A stretch of DNA of 64,000 nucleotides from NCBI RefSeq assembly GCF_001442615.1, contig NZ_LMXN01000002.1:1-64000 (forward strand), read 5' to 3'. The notes beneath the pieces are model-generated. The model had not been told where the DNA came from, searched no databases, and saw only the letters and a list, made by a program, of their open reading frames with translations. Of this stretch, positions 1 through 9,306 are shown piece by piece (the stretch's first letter is position 1; every line of letters begins with the position of its first letter). Origin of the DNA: Algoriphagus resistens. GTDB taxonomy: Bacteria > Bacteroidota > Bacteroidia > Cytophagales > Cyclobacteriaceae. A program made the position numbers and the translations under genes.

Positions 1-3
1 GCG

Positions 4-25
4 TATATGGAGAGCTCTCCATATA
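4..25. repeat. Perfect 22-bp palindrome at left edge
   Basis: Two 11-base arms (TATATGGAGAG and its complement) meet with no spacer. Nothing nearby identifies its role; it could be an operator or part of a mobile element end cut by the window edge. Confidence 0.5.
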
Positions 26-426
26 AGGCAATCATGGGCAATGCGCCCTTTACTTTATTCATAATATGTCCTGTTTTTTAACAGATCAAAAACAGGTGAA
101 AACGTTTGGGGTATTAGATGAAATCTGGTTTGATCCATTCAATACGTGGTTAAAGTGCCTACTCTGTTCAGGGTTTTCGGCATCTCCCTTCTGCACCGCC
201 GAGTGTTGACAGGCCTTTCGACTCCCTGTCTTAGAAAGGGACGGTGCAATTTTTGTAGCTTTTGGAAAATAAGTTATCCTGCAAAGCTTTGTTATTTTTT
301 GGGTGGGGATCTGACCAATGTCCCTGCCCGTTTTTTTACTTCATGTTTGGTTTAGCGGTTAGTCTTTAATCGGGTTTATAGGTTAAATTTGGGCTATAGT
401 ATAGAAATGTTATGTTTCTATACTAA
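26..426. other. Stretch without a convincing gene
   Basis: I see no gene here. A 69-codon rightward reading frame at 146-355 has cysteine- and arginine-rich composition, no recognisable domain and no clear ribosome binding site, so I do not call it. The stretch ends just past the stop codon of the leftward MauE-like gene. Confidence 0.5.
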
Positions 427-894
427 TTATAGCTTAACAACCTGAAAGCCTGGGGCATCTGTCTTGGGTTTTTTCATCCGGTTTTGGTGTAATCCATAAA
501 TACCCAGGGCGATCAACAGAAGATTCATTATAAAGTGTGCTTCCCAGCCCATGCTGTCAATAATCCCTGCACAGTTGCACGGAACCCTGGGAAAAGCCCC
601 CACCCAGATCAGTCCCACGTAAGAGGTGAAGACGGAGAGCAGGAGAATACTTGAGAGAAATCCCCACCATCTGGTTACTGAAAAGAGCAGGAGCCCGGCA
701 ATCAACAACTCTATGATTGGTACTGCATAAGCCAACACTTCTGCCAACTCTGCAGGAAAGGTTTGATTGTGAAAGGCATTCCTGCTATCGGTAAACCTGA
801 CCAACTTGTCCATGCTGGTATAGGTCCAGATAATGATCAGTATCAGGCCTGAAATCGACTGAAAATCCCATTTAAGAGTGGCTTCCTTTTTCAT
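427..894 (-). CDS. MauE/DoxX-like integral membrane protein
   Basis: The 155-residue product is mostly hydrophobic, with about four predicted membrane segments (roughly residues 15-30, 50-70, 75-95 and 120-138). A CNC motif lies in the loop before the last segment, in a CNCAGIIDSMGWEAHF context typical of the MauE/DoxX-like redox-associated membrane proteins of Bacteroidota. MauE-type proteins are linked to disulfide or quinone redox chemistry in the cytoplasmic membrane; the exact substrate cannot be told here. The gene is transcribed away from the regulator-terpene synthase fusion and has no operon partner in the window. Family assignment is by motif memory; the function is inference. Confidence 0.7.
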   Translation of the reverse strand: MKKEATLKWDFQSISGLILIIIWTYTSMDKLVRFTDSRNAFHNQTFPAELAEVLAYAVPIIELLIAGLLLFSVTRWWGFLSSILLLSVFTSYVGLIWVGAFPRVPCNCAGIIDSMGWEAHFIMNLLLIALGIYGLHQNRMKKPKTDAPGFQVVKL

Positions 895-1182
895 AGTTGA
901 AAGCTAGAAACTCCTAAAACTGTGAATTCACAAGGTGGGAGAAGGGGTGAAAAAATCGGACAATGTCCTAAAATTGAGCATTTTGGGATTTTTTTAGGTG
1001 GAAATTTAGGTTTTATTAAAAATTCAGTTTTACCTTAATGTTAAGTTTATTGGTCATCGGAGTGTATTCCGGTATTAGTGTTTTGCCTTTTTTGATTAGT
1101 TTTTTTTAGGGCAATGGTACCTTTTTTAAGAGGGTGTGGAGTAGTAATTGGTTGTATAATAAATTGTTTAGTCTAAGTTCTA
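895..1182. promoter_or_regulatory. Divergent intergenic region
   Basis: This 288-base AT-rich gap separates the leftward MauE-like gene from the rightward Crp-terpene synthase gene and must carry both promoters. I could not fix a convincing Bacteroidota -33/-7 pair, and no clear palindromic Crp-type site stands out. Confidence 0.4.
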
Positions 1183-2727
1183 ATGCATTGGAAAGCTGTT
1201 GAATTAAAACATTTACTTGATCCCTTGGATGTAGTTTCCAAGGAAGCCTATCAAAAAGTTGGGGCTTATATCAAGTACAAATCAGTGAAGGGAAAGAAAC
1301 TGATCAAGCCGTCTGCGCGGATTGAACATGATTCAAGGATTTTGCTGAGCGGTTTAGTAGGGATGTTCAGGGACAGGAAATTGATCCGTATCTTTTTCCC
1401 GAATGAAATCATGATGGATGCTGAATCTTATTTTTACCAGACACCAAGTAAATATGAATTCAGGTCTTTTGAGAACAGCTCTTTTACGCTGTTGAGCAGG
1501 GAAGGGGAAAGAAAGCTTCTTTTGGAGGTGCCGGAATTCTCCCAGCTTTCTACAAAGCTGATTTCAATAGCCAGGGAGTCCAATGATAAATGGTTGGCGT
1601 TATCCCAACTTCCCTGGCGGGAAGTACTTGAATATCTGAAGTCAAAAGATCCTGAATTAGAACTCAAACTGAGCCAGAAACATATCTCGGATGTGCTTAA
1701 TGTAAATGTCAAAACGCTTTATCGCCATAGGGTACAGGCTTATCAGGAGGTGAGAAATAATAAGGATAAGGAGTATCTCAGGAAAAAACTTTCCTATTCC
1801 TTTAAAAGTGTGCTTTATGACAGAACGGAGGAGCTAAATATCCATGTGTTTGCCTGGGCCACGTATTTTCACGGTTTTTTGGATGCAAACAAGGATGAGA
1901 AGAATTATGATGCAATGAAACTACCCTGGCTTTCCGCCAGGTTATATCCAGAGGCAGATTGGCTTTCAGCTTGCTGGTTGTCCAAATTTTTCCTGCTGCT
2001 TTTCATGATGGATGATGCTACCGATAAAATACCTAAGGGTCTTAAGAAGGTATTTTGGCAGGACTTGTCCACTGGTTTTAATGAGATCATCAACCATACA
2101 AATCTGACAAATGCAGGTACCAGAATAGTCAATTACCTAAGGGGATTTCAGAGCCTGTGGGAAGATTTTGAAACTAGGAATAAGAATGATCAGAAATTTT
2201 TCAGCCTTATTCAAAATGAAATTATACGCTTCCTGGAATCCAACTTGTGGGAAGCAAATAATAAAGATGCTGGAATTATTCCTTCCATAGACGAATATGC
2301 TGATCAGCGTCCTTTGTTTTCAGGTGAGAGGCTGGCCATAGTACTTTCTCCTATGGGTATGGGCGCTGATTATTCTGAGCTGGAAGAGGCTTGGTCCAAA
2401 ACAGCTAAAATCAGAGAGCTTGCAGAAAAGTTGATTGTCATCAGCAATGACCTGTTTTCCTTTCCCAAGGAGAAATTATTCGGTGACTATCACAATTGGA
2501 TTTCTTTATTGGGGATTTCAAAGGGGATGAAAGAACAAGAGGCGAGGGATTACCTTATAGCCGAGCATGAGCGGATATTGGGGGAATTTATGGAAGAAGC
2601 TACGCTATGGACCCGGGAGTATAACCCGGATAATGATTTGGTACTGGCAATTATCAAGCAGGTGAAATTTAAGATTTCAGGTGCATTGGAATGGTCGGTA
2701 AGGGATACAGAGAGGTATTTTGATTAA
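1183..2727 (+). CDS. Crp-like regulator fused to class I terpene synthase
   Basis: Residues 1-140 resemble a cyclic-nucleotide-binding (Crp/Fnr) sensor domain, and residues about 163-184 (LSQKHISDVLNVNVKTLYRH) a helix-turn-helix. From about residue 205 onward the protein reads as a bacterial class I terpene cyclase. The metal-binding motif DDATD is at 277-281, preceded by the ARLYPEAD block at 252-259; the NSE triad NDLFSFPKE is at 422-430; a terminal RY pair is at 511-512. All three hallmark sites are intact, so the cyclase domain could be active on a prenyl diphosphate. No prenyltransferase or other terpene gene is adjacent; rteC begins 22 bases downstream, suggesting co-transcription. The ATG gives a full Crp domain. 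It may instead be a regulator that has recruited the terpenoid fold as a ligand sensor. Confidence 0.8.
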   Translation: MHWKAVELKHLLDPLDVVSKEAYQKVGAYIKYKSVKGKKLIKPSARIEHDSRILLSGLVGMFRDRKLIRIFFPNEIMMDAESYFYQTPSKYEFRSFENSSFTLLSREGERKLLLEVPEFSQLSTKLISIARESNDKWLALSQLPWREVLEYLKSKDPELELKLSQKHISDVLNVNVKTLYRHRVQAYQEVRNNKDKEYLRKKLSYSFKSVLYDRTEELNIHVFAWATYFHGFLDANKDEKNYDAMKLPWLSARLYPEADWLSACWLSKFFLLLFMMDDATDKIPKGLKKVFWQDLSTGFNEIINHTNLTNAGTRIVNYLRGFQSLWEDFETRNKNDQKFFSLIQNEIIRFLESNLWEANNKDAGIIPSIDEYADQRPLFSGERLAIVLSPMGMGADYSELEEAWSKTAKIRELAEKLIVISNDLFSFPKEKLFGDYHNWISLLGISKGMKEQEARDYLIAEHERILGEFMEEATLWTREYNPDNDLVLAIIKQVKFKISGALEWSVRDTERYFD

Positions 2728-2749
2728 ATGCATGATGTGAAATGGAAAT

Positions 2750-3610
2750 GTGAAGATGGGTATTATGTCAATTTTAAATTATTCGAATCAATTGTATGAA
2801 AAACTGCAGCTGGATTTAGCCGTGGTTAAATTAGAAGGCGATAACCGCCTTATCAAGTTGGAAAGTGCTTTTAGCCTGGTCGATAAGGCAATGGATGCAC
2901 TGAAACGGTATCTGGTCAGCTATAAATTTGAGGATGAAGAGCAGGAAATTATATTTTTCAAGTTCTATATGTCCAAGTTTCTGAAAGATTCAATCTTCTA
3001 TTCAGAATTATTCGGGATAGAATCCAACCGGCCGGTAGGCTCCAGGAAGTACATGAAGCAGTTCTATGAGAAAGAGCTGAGAGGGGTACGGGACTTTTTG
3101 ACCGATCAGCAGGGCCTGTACAATTACATGTTGCTGAAGAAAAGCCACTTTGACAGAACCTATTTTCTACGGAATTCCCAATCTCCCATTTTAAAGCCCA
3201 ATCTGTTTTGGCATACGCTGGATACCCGATTTTGTACAGTTTATACGGTCTCCTTTGCAAGGATCGAGGCCACATTGGCTATTTCGGATTACCTCTATGA
3301 GGAATTGACAAATCTGAACGGCGACTTGAAAATTAAAGACATACCCAAAAAATTCAATCTTACCTGGACGGCACCTAAGGTGTATTTGGTTGAATTGATC
3401 TATAGTCTAAAGGCTTCTGGGGTATTTAACCATGGTACTGCGGATATCAGGGAGATTGCAGCGATAATGGAGATCCTGTTTGATAAGGATATGAAGGATT
3501 ACTACCGGACTTTTCAGGAGATCAGGATCAGAAAGAGGAGCAGGACTGTGTTCCTGGATTTATGCAAGGATAAACTGGAATCGTATATGGAAGAATCTGA
3601 AGGTGTATAA
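2750..3610 (+). CDS. rteC: RteC family regulator of conjugative element
   Basis: The 286-residue protein matches the RteC family, known from CTnDOT-type elements where RteC activates excision and transfer genes. Visible traits are the charged N-terminal helical region, the FFKFYMSKFLKDSIFYSELFG block near residues 65-85, and a helical C-terminal domain. It begins 22 bases after the Crp-terpene synthase stop and precedes the tra operon on the same strand, which fits a regulator of transfer. Several ATG codons lie at the 5' end (MKMGIM), so the exact start is uncertain by a few codons. Confidence 0.85.
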   Translation: MKMGIMSILNYSNQLYEKLQLDLAVVKLEGDNRLIKLESAFSLVDKAMDALKRYLVSYKFEDEEQEIIFFKFYMSKFLKDSIFYSELFGIESNRPVGSRKYMKQFYEKELRGVRDFLTDQQGLYNYMLLKKSHFDRTYFLRNSQSPILKPNLFWHTLDTRFCTVYTVSFARIEATLAISDYLYEELTNLNGDLKIKDIPKKFNLTWTAPKVYLVELIYSLKASGVFNHGTADIREIAAIMEILFDKDMKDYYRTFQEIRIRKRSRTVFLDLCKDKLESYMEESEGV

Positions 3611-3742
3611 TGTACTGTTTATCAATTTTATAAGAAGGTTTATCTAATCTTTAAGTAGTATGAAATCGAGCATATCTCAAGAGTCAGATGATTTTAATGC
3701 ATGCGAGATTCCATATGACCGTAAATAATCAACTAAAAACGG

Positions 3743-4984
3743 ATGAAAAAGCTGATCATTTTGGTTTGGTGGATGGGTATGTCCTGTCCGCTGAGTGCAC
3801 AGAAAGTGTTGGAGGGGGAGTTTGACGGGCTTATGCCGGCATCCCAGCTATGGGATGGGAATTATTTGATTTTCAGAAACCTGGGTCAGACCATGGTGTA
3901 TGAGGAATTTAATGAGGAAACCAGGATTTTGTCTACTGCTTATCTCCAGGATCTGAAATATAAAAGGGGCCTGTATTTCAGTAAGGAGGGTGACGGGAAA
4001 TTCCAGCTAAAGAAGCTGGGGGAAGCTGACCCTGTACTGAACCAGAAATTCGATTACATCGATGCTTGGTTCGGGAATGTAATTCTGGCATGGCATGAAA
4101 CCGGGGTAAAGGAAGGATTTGTGCTGAGTTGGATATCAGATCAGGGTAAAATAATTATCCAGCACCGGTTGGATTCCATTGCGAAGGCACTCGGTATCGG
4201 TGATATTGAAAAATATGGCGGAGTTAAATATTTTCAAGGTAGGCTTAGAGTTATCCCATCTGTGTATACTGAGGGGTTAATTGCACTTCGTAATCCAGAA
4301 AGCCAACGGTGGGGTTACTTTGATTCTTTACTCTTGCCCGTAACGGAGCAGCTTTATAAACATGCAGAACCTTTTTTTGAAGGGATGGCGGCTGTTATGA
4401 ACACTCAGGGTTTCTGGGGATTTATAGATTCCTCCGGTGAACAGATTATTCCATTCCAATACAGATTCAAGCCCAGCAGGTTTTCAGATGGTCTTGCCCA
4501 GGTAAAAGACAAGAATTACAAAATAGGTTTCATTGATACAAAAGGGACATTGGTTATCCAACCCCTATATAATGAGGCTTCTTTATTTTATAAGGGCTAC
4601 TCGTTGGTAAAGAAATATAATCAAGCTAATACCTGGCTTTTGCTGGATAAAAAAGGGGTGGAGAAAGACAGTCCAGGATTAGAGAATACCCCCTTGAAAT
4701 CCGGGTACGACTACCCGGATAAATATGGGTATTTTCCCTATCGTACGCTTATAGATCTTATGGATTTGAACAGGGGGATATTTATCCATGGCAAGTCTTC
4801 CCGGATCTATTCTTTGGATGGGGATCTTGAATACGTAAATGAACATGCAATTATTAAAAACCTGATTGGGGGTAAGTTCCTGTGTATTGAAAGGAGCCCC
4901 TTAGGTAAATCTTACATTCCCCGATATGGCTTATTAAATCTGCAAGGTGAGTGGTTGGTAGAAGTGAAGCAGAGCGGGTTTTAA
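3743..4984 (+). CDS. Secreted WG-repeat protein
   Basis: The 413-residue protein starts with a signal peptide (MKKLIILVWWMGMSCPLSAQ). At least three WG-type repeats follow, for example GFWGFIDSSGEQIIPFQY (about residues 225-242), IGFIDTKGTLVIQPLYNEAS and a preceding RWGYFDSLLLPVTEQLY unit. WG repeats form beta-rich folds of unclear function in bacterial surface or periplasmic proteins. The gene lies between rteC and the tra operon on the same strand and ends at a strong terminator, so it is probably transcribed separately from tra. No enzyme motif is visible. Confidence 0.8.
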   Translation: MKKLIILVWWMGMSCPLSAQKVLEGEFDGLMPASQLWDGNYLIFRNLGQTMVYEEFNEETRILSTAYLQDLKYKRGLYFSKEGDGKFQLKKLGEADPVLNQKFDYIDAWFGNVILAWHETGVKEGFVLSWISDQGKIIIQHRLDSIAKALGIGDIEKYGGVKYFQGRLRVIPSVYTEGLIALRNPESQRWGYFDSLLLPVTEQLYKHAEPFFEGMAAVMNTQGFWGFIDSSGEQIIPFQYRFKPSRFSDGLAQVKDKNYKIGFIDTKGTLVIQPLYNEASLFYKGYSLVKKYNQANTWLLLDKKGVEKDSPGLENTPLKSGYDYPDKYGYFPYRTLIDLMDLNRGIFIHGKSSRIYSLDGDLEYVNEHAIIKNLIGGKFLCIERSPLGKSYIPRYGLLNLQGEWLVEVKQSGF

Positions 4985-5006
4985 AGTTTTATCAATGGAT
5001 GTAGGT

Positions 5007-5032
5007 ATGCCCCCTTTTTGGGGGCATTTTTT
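5007..5032 (+). terminator. Rho-independent terminator
   Basis: An 8-bp stem (ATGCCCCC with GGGGGCAT), a five-T loop and a run of T follow 22 bases after the WG-repeat gene. It separates that gene from the tra operon. Confidence 0.85.
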
Positions 5033-5124
5033 AATGTAAACTACCCAAGTGGGGTTCAACCTGTGAATTTTAAATGTGATCATTACCGAGTTTTGGATCC
5101 TATGTTTTACTAAACCGGGATCTT

Positions 5125-5424
5125 ATGAATCATCAGCTTTTTGGGAGTACCGCCTTTTGGATTGCAGTAGTCACTGTGGTTATAGCTTACTATGGATGGG
5201 TAGGGTATAGATTTTTTAGAAACCCTGTTCTATCATTTTTCTCAGGGGCAACCTCATTTAAAACCAGTACGCCAGCCGGAATAAGTGTGGATGAATTAGC
5301 CTTTTCACTTTCTATCCAGCGCAAGCTGATGCTGGACAACCGGGCTGTTTTGGATCTACATGAGCAGGAACTTTTGAAAAGGTCTCCTTTTAAGGAACTG
5401 ATATCCAGTAGTATTAAATCTTAA
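5125..5424 (+). CDS. Small membrane protein at head of tra operon
   Basis: This 99-residue protein has one membrane segment near its N-terminus (FWIAVVTVVIAYYGWVGYRF, about residues 11-30) and a soluble, charged C-terminal half. I do not recognise a family. Its position directly upstream of TraE and on the same strand suggests a transfer-associated protein, perhaps equivalent to the small membrane proteins preceding TraE in CTnDOT-like elements. Confidence 0.65.
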   Translation: MNHQLFGSTAFWIAVVTVVIAYYGWVGYRFFRNPVLSFFSGATSFKTSTPAGISVDELAFSLSIQRKLMLDNRAVLDLHEQELLKRSPFKELISSSIKS

Positions 5425-5465
5425 GCAAAAATATCAAGTGAAAGTAAACTAAACCAACTACAGTT

Positions 5466-5786
5466 ATGAGACTAAATCGATTCAAAATTAAAGCAGGTTT
5501 ATCGGGTATGGGAATACTGGTAATTCAGACGGGGCAAAATTTGTATGCCCAGGGGAATGAAGGGATCACTGAAGCCACAGATTTAGTCAATAGCTTTTTT
5601 GCATCCGGTGTGAACCTGATGTATGCCATAGGAGCAGTGGTAGGATTGATAGGGGCGATTAAGGTGTTCAATAAATGGAATTCCGGTGAACCTGATACGG
5701 GAAAAGTGGCAGCTGCCTGGTTTGGTTCCTGCGTTTTTTTAGTGGTGGTAGCGGCAGTTCTATCGAGCTTCTTTGCTGTACCATAG
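5466..5786 (+). CDS. traE: Conjugative transposon protein TraE (DUF4134)
   Basis: The 106-residue protein carries the DUF4134/TraE signature: an N-terminal segment ending in AQG that looks like a signal peptide, then two membrane helices around the conserved VGLIGAIKVFNKWNSGEPDT core (about residues 60-80). It is a small inner membrane subunit of the Bacteroidota mating apparatus, comparable to VirB2/VirB3-like parts. It is followed within 9 bases by traF. Confidence 0.9.
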   Translation: MRLNRFKIKAGLSGMGILVIQTGQNLYAQGNEGITEATDLVNSFFASGVNLMYAIGAVVGLIGAIKVFNKWNSGEPDTGKVAAAWFGSCVFLVVVAAVLSSFFAVP

Positions 5787-5794
5787 GGTTAATT

Positions 5795-6115
5795 ATGGGC
5801 TATCGAGTCTATAAAGGAGTAGATCAGGACATGGAGTTTAAGGGATTGAAATCCCAGTACCTGGTCTATATGGGAGTTGTGCTGGGAGGGGATCTGTTGC
5901 TCTTTCTGATTCTCTATTCTGTTGGTTTCCCCTTGGTTTTAAGTCTGATAGTATGCGTAGGTTCTGGTTTTTATTTAAGTGTCTGGATTGCCGGGTTAAA
6001 TAAAAGATTGGGAAAGGACGGCCTGATGAAAAAGCAATCCTTTAGCAGGTTGCCTTATTCAATCAGGATCCGCAACCGCGGTTTTGTGAAGAGTCTTCGG
6101 GCTAAACAGCGATAG
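5795..6115 (+). CDS. traF: Conjugative transposon protein TraF (DUF4133)
   Basis: A 106-residue protein with a two-helix hydrophobic hairpin (about residues 25-65) and a basic C-terminal tail matches DUF4133/TraF. These proteins are VirB3-like and pair with the TraG ATPase. It lies between traE and traG in the standard order, which supports the call. Confidence 0.88.
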   Translation: MGYRVYKGVDQDMEFKGLKSQYLVYMGVVLGGDLLLFLILYSVGFPLVLSLIVCVGSGFYLSVWIAGLNKRLGKDGLMKKQSFSRLPYSIRIRNRGFVKSLRAKQR

Positions 6116-6143
6116 GTTTTAAGTTCATTTATAATCAACGTCA

Positions 6144-8597
6144 ATGAAATCAGTTGAGCTGAATAAGCTGTTTCCCTTATATAAGTACACGCAGGAATTG
6201 CTGGTTTCCAGGCAGGGTGACCTGACGGCCTGCTATGCCCTGGATTTGCCGGCATTGTTTACCTTGTCCAAATCAGAAGCAGAGGCGATCCATGGGTTGT
6301 TTGTAAAAGCCTGGAAGGTACTGCCCGAAGGTACTATTATATGGAAGCAGGATTGGTTTGAAAAAGAAACGGTTCAGGTGGACTGGACATCGGACTCCTC
6401 ATTTCTTTCCAGAAAGAGTGACGCATATTTTGAGGGTAAACCGGTACTGACCCATCATTGCTATATCTTCATCACTTTTCCGAATCCGGAAAAACCCTTG
6501 CGCAACAGCAGTTTTTCCAACCTGTTCAGAAGCCACTGGATTGGTGAGCCTATTTTGACAGCTGATTTACTGCAGCGCATTAAGGGCACACTTGGACAAA
6601 TGGAGCATTTGTTGGGAACAGGGAATATTTCACTTAAACGTCTGGAAGAAAATGAGTTACTTGGTGGTGAACATAGTAAAGGTTTACTTGAAAAGTACCT
6701 GATGCCAGGTGCATTTGACAGGGAACTGATAGACCAGGAACTGAAGCCTGAATGGCGTTCTGGCAAGCAGTACCTGGGAATGGTTTCAATTTCCTCACTG
6801 GATCAGATTCCGTCAGAGCTGGAAGTCAGCAGGGTATATGAGCCTTACTCCGGGGATTTAAGCAAGTTTTATCTGGGCTTTGCTTCTCCTATGGGACAGC
6901 TGCTTTCCTGCAATCATATTTATCAACAGGTCATCCAGCTGGTAGAAAAGGAGGAGTCCTTTTCCAGGCTGGAGAGTAAGCGCCTGCGCATGCATGCCTT
7001 ATCCCGGTATAGCAGAGCAAATGAACTGGCAGCTGATTCCATTCAGGAGTACCTGGAGGACGGGATCAAAGAAGCTAAAGTGCCCGTAAGGATGCATGCC
7101 CATTTACTGTGCTGGGAGGATAGTAACCAGGCATTGACCACTTCTTTACAGCAGGCGGCATCGGCGTTGAGTAACCTGGAACTGATTCCTAAAATAGAAA
7201 CTATTGGAGCTCCCCAGCTCTATTGGGCGGGTATTCCGGGAAATGCCGCTGCTTTACCACTGAATGAAACCTGCTCATTATTTCTGGATGCGGCATTGTG
7301 TCTGTATAATCTGGAAAGTAGCCCAAAGGCGGACTTGGCAGCTAAAGGTTTAAAGCTGGGGGACCGTACCTATGGTCAACCGGTCTGGGTGGATCTTTCC
7401 GATGAGCCTGTCCGTAAAGGCTGGATTACCAACAGGAATAAATTTATTCTGGGACCTTCGGGATCAGGTAAAAGTTTCTTTACCAATCATATGGTCAGGT
7501 CCTATTATGAGCAGGGAACCCATGTAGTACTGGTGGATGTGGGACATTCCTATCAGGGACTCTGCGAATTGGTGGGGGGCTATTATTTTACCTATTCAGA
7601 GTCTAACCCGATTTGTTTCAATCCTTTTTATCTGGGAGCAGAGGGTCTGGGGACGGAAAAGAAGGAGAGTCTCAAAACCCTGCTGCTGGCACTTTGGAAA
7701 AAGGAGGATGAGTCTTTCCGTAGATCAGAATATGTGGCTATTTCCAATGCTGTTAAATGCTATTACGAAAAACTTGCTGCCAATAACGGGATAGAACCCT
7801 GCTTTAATACATTCTATGAATTTTTGGCAGATGATTATTCAAAATTGATCAGAGAGGAAGGAGTGAAGTCCGGTGATTTTGATCTGGGTAATTTCCTGTA
7901 TGTGCTCAAACCGTTTTATTCAGGGGGAGAGTTTGATTACCTACTCAATGCCCGTGAAAATCTGGATTTGCTCGAGCAGCCTTTTATTGTCTTTGAGCTG
8001 GACAAAATCAAGGATCATCCTATTCTTTTTCCTGTGGTGACCCTGATCATCATGGAAATTTTCATTGCCAAGATGAGAACCTTAAAAGGAATCCGAAAAA
8101 TGATCCTGATCGAGGAGGCCTGGAAAGCTATCGCCAAGGAAGGCATGGCGGAATACATCAAGTATCTGTTCAAAACGGTCAGGAAGTTTTATGGGGAAGC
8201 GATTGTGGTTACCCAGGAGGTAGAGGATATCATTCAGTCTCCCATTGTCAAGGAGGCCATCATCAATAATTCGGACTGCAAGATTCTTTTGGACCAACGC
8301 AAATACCAGAACAAGTTTGACCAGATCCAGCGCCTGCTGGCGCTGAGTGAAAAAGACAAAGCACTGGTTCTTTCCCTTAACAGGGCCAATGATCCGGCCC
8401 TCAAATACAAGGAGGTTTTTATCGGATTGGGCAGTCAGAGCCAGGTGTTCCGCACCGAAGTAAGTATGGAAGAATATCTCACTTATACGACTGAAGAGAA
8501 AGAAAAAATGGAATTGGAAAAGCTTTGTTTTAAACACGGCGGTGACCGGGAACATGCTATTGTTGAACTGTCATCTAAATTACAAGAAGTTGAATAA
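6144..8597 (+). CDS. traG: VirB4-type conjugation ATPase TraG
   Basis: At 817 residues this has the usual TraG length. The Walker A motif GPSGSGKS lies near residue 437 and the Walker B motif KMILIEEAW near residue 652, followed by the TQEVEDI block (sensor/arginine region) seen in VirB4 ATPases. It powers assembly of the type IV secretion channel at the inner membrane. The N-terminal half is the usual partner-binding region. The gene follows traF by 28 bases in the canonical order. All catalytic motifs are intact. Confidence 0.93.
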   Translation: MKSVELNKLFPLYKYTQELLVSRQGDLTACYALDLPALFTLSKSEAEAIHGLFVKAWKVLPEGTIIWKQDWFEKETVQVDWTSDSSFLSRKSDAYFEGKPVLTHHCYIFITFPNPEKPLRNSSFSNLFRSHWIGEPILTADLLQRIKGTLGQMEHLLGTGNISLKRLEENELLGGEHSKGLLEKYLMPGAFDRELIDQELKPEWRSGKQYLGMVSISSLDQIPSELEVSRVYEPYSGDLSKFYLGFASPMGQLLSCNHIYQQVIQLVEKEESFSRLESKRLRMHALSRYSRANELAADSIQEYLEDGIKEAKVPVRMHAHLLCWEDSNQALTTSLQQAASALSNLELIPKIETIGAPQLYWAGIPGNAAALPLNETCSLFLDAALCLYNLESSPKADLAAKGLKLGDRTYGQPVWVDLSDEPVRKGWITNRNKFILGPSGSGKSFFTNHMVRSYYEQGTHVVLVDVGHSYQGLCELVGGYYFTYSESNPICFNPFYLGAEGLGTEKKESLKTLLLALWKKEDESFRRSEYVAISNAVKCYYEKLAANNGIEPCFNTFYEFLADDYSKLIREEGVKSGDFDLGNFLYVLKPFYSGGEFDYLLNARENLDLLEQPFIVFELDKIKDHPILFPVVTLIIMEIFIAKMRTLKGIRKMILIEEAWKAIAKEGMAEYIKYLFKTVRKFYGEAIVVTQEVEDIIQSPIVKEAIINNSDCKILLDQRKYQNKFDQIQRLLALSEKDKALVLSLNRANDPALKYKEVFIGLGSQSQVFRTEVSMEEYLTYTTEEKEKMELEKLCFKHGGDREHAIVELSSKLQEVE

Positions 8598-8634
8598 TAA
8601 GGTTATATATTGTTTGTTTAACAGTTTTACTTTA

Positions 8635-9306
8635 ATGGTACGCCGTTGGAAATTTATGCTGTTGTTTCCAATTTTCATGGTATTGAACGCTCCTGTTTCC
8701 CATGGTGCAATCCCAATTGTAGAGATCATTAAGCAGGCAGTGAAGCGGGTGATTGTAGCGGTGGATTTACAGATCCAGCGACTGCAGAACCAGACTATTG
8801 CTTTGCAACAGGCACAACAACGACTGGAGAATTTGCTTTCCAAAACCAGGCTGGATGAGATTGCCGAATGGTCGGAAAAGCAACGGGAACTCTATGCCGA
8901 TTATTATGATGGGCTATGGAAAGTGAAGCGTATGATTACCCAGATTCAGCGGGTAAAGGAAATCACTGAGACGCAAAAAAAGCTGGTCAACCTCTACCGG
9001 AATTCCTGGCAGTACCTCCGTACTGAAGGGCAGTTTACCCCGGAAGAATTGGCACTGGTCCAAGACCGTTTCACGAAAATACTGGGACAGAGTATCCGGA
9101 ATCTGGAGGAGCTTACTACGGTACTTACCTCGCTGTACAGCCAGCAGTCAGATGCGGACAGGTTGGAGAGGCTTCATGTACTCGATTCCCGTATGCAGGA
9201 AAATTACAGGGACCTTACCCGGGTTTCATACCAGTTGGAAACCCTATCCAGACAGCGGGGCAAAGAAAAGGCGGCGCTTAACACCCTAAAAGAGTTGACA
9301 CAATGA
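8635..9306 (+). CDS. TraI-like exported conjugation protein
   Basis: With the start at 8635 the product is 223 residues, begins with a hydrophobic export signal (MLLFPIFMVLNAPVSHG) and continues as a long alpha-helical, glutamine-rich region (about residues 35-190, for example LQIQRLQNQTIALQQAQQRL). An upstream in-frame ATG at 8542 would overlap traG and place a non-signal extension before the hydrophobic stretch, so I prefer 8635. The family corresponds to the TraI-type proteins of CTnDOT-like operons, of unknown exact role. It overlaps the next gene by four bases. Confidence 0.78.
   Translation: MVRRWKFMLLFPIFMVLNAPVSHGAIPIVEIIKQAVKRVIVAVDLQIQRLQNQTIALQQAQQRLENLLSKTRLDEIAEWSEKQRELYADYYDGLWKVKRMITQIQRVKEITETQKKLVNLYRNSWQYLRTEGQFTPEELALVQDRFTKILGQSIRNLEELTTVLTSLYSQQSDADRLERLHVLDSRMQENYRDLTRVSYQLETLSRQRGKEKAALNTLKELTQ

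Noticed and set aside
146..355. 69-codon rightward reading frame
   Set aside because: No domain, no ribosome binding site and unusual composition; likely a chance frame.
8542..8634. Longer start of the TraI-like protein
   Set aside because: It would overlap traG and add a polar leader ahead of the export signal.
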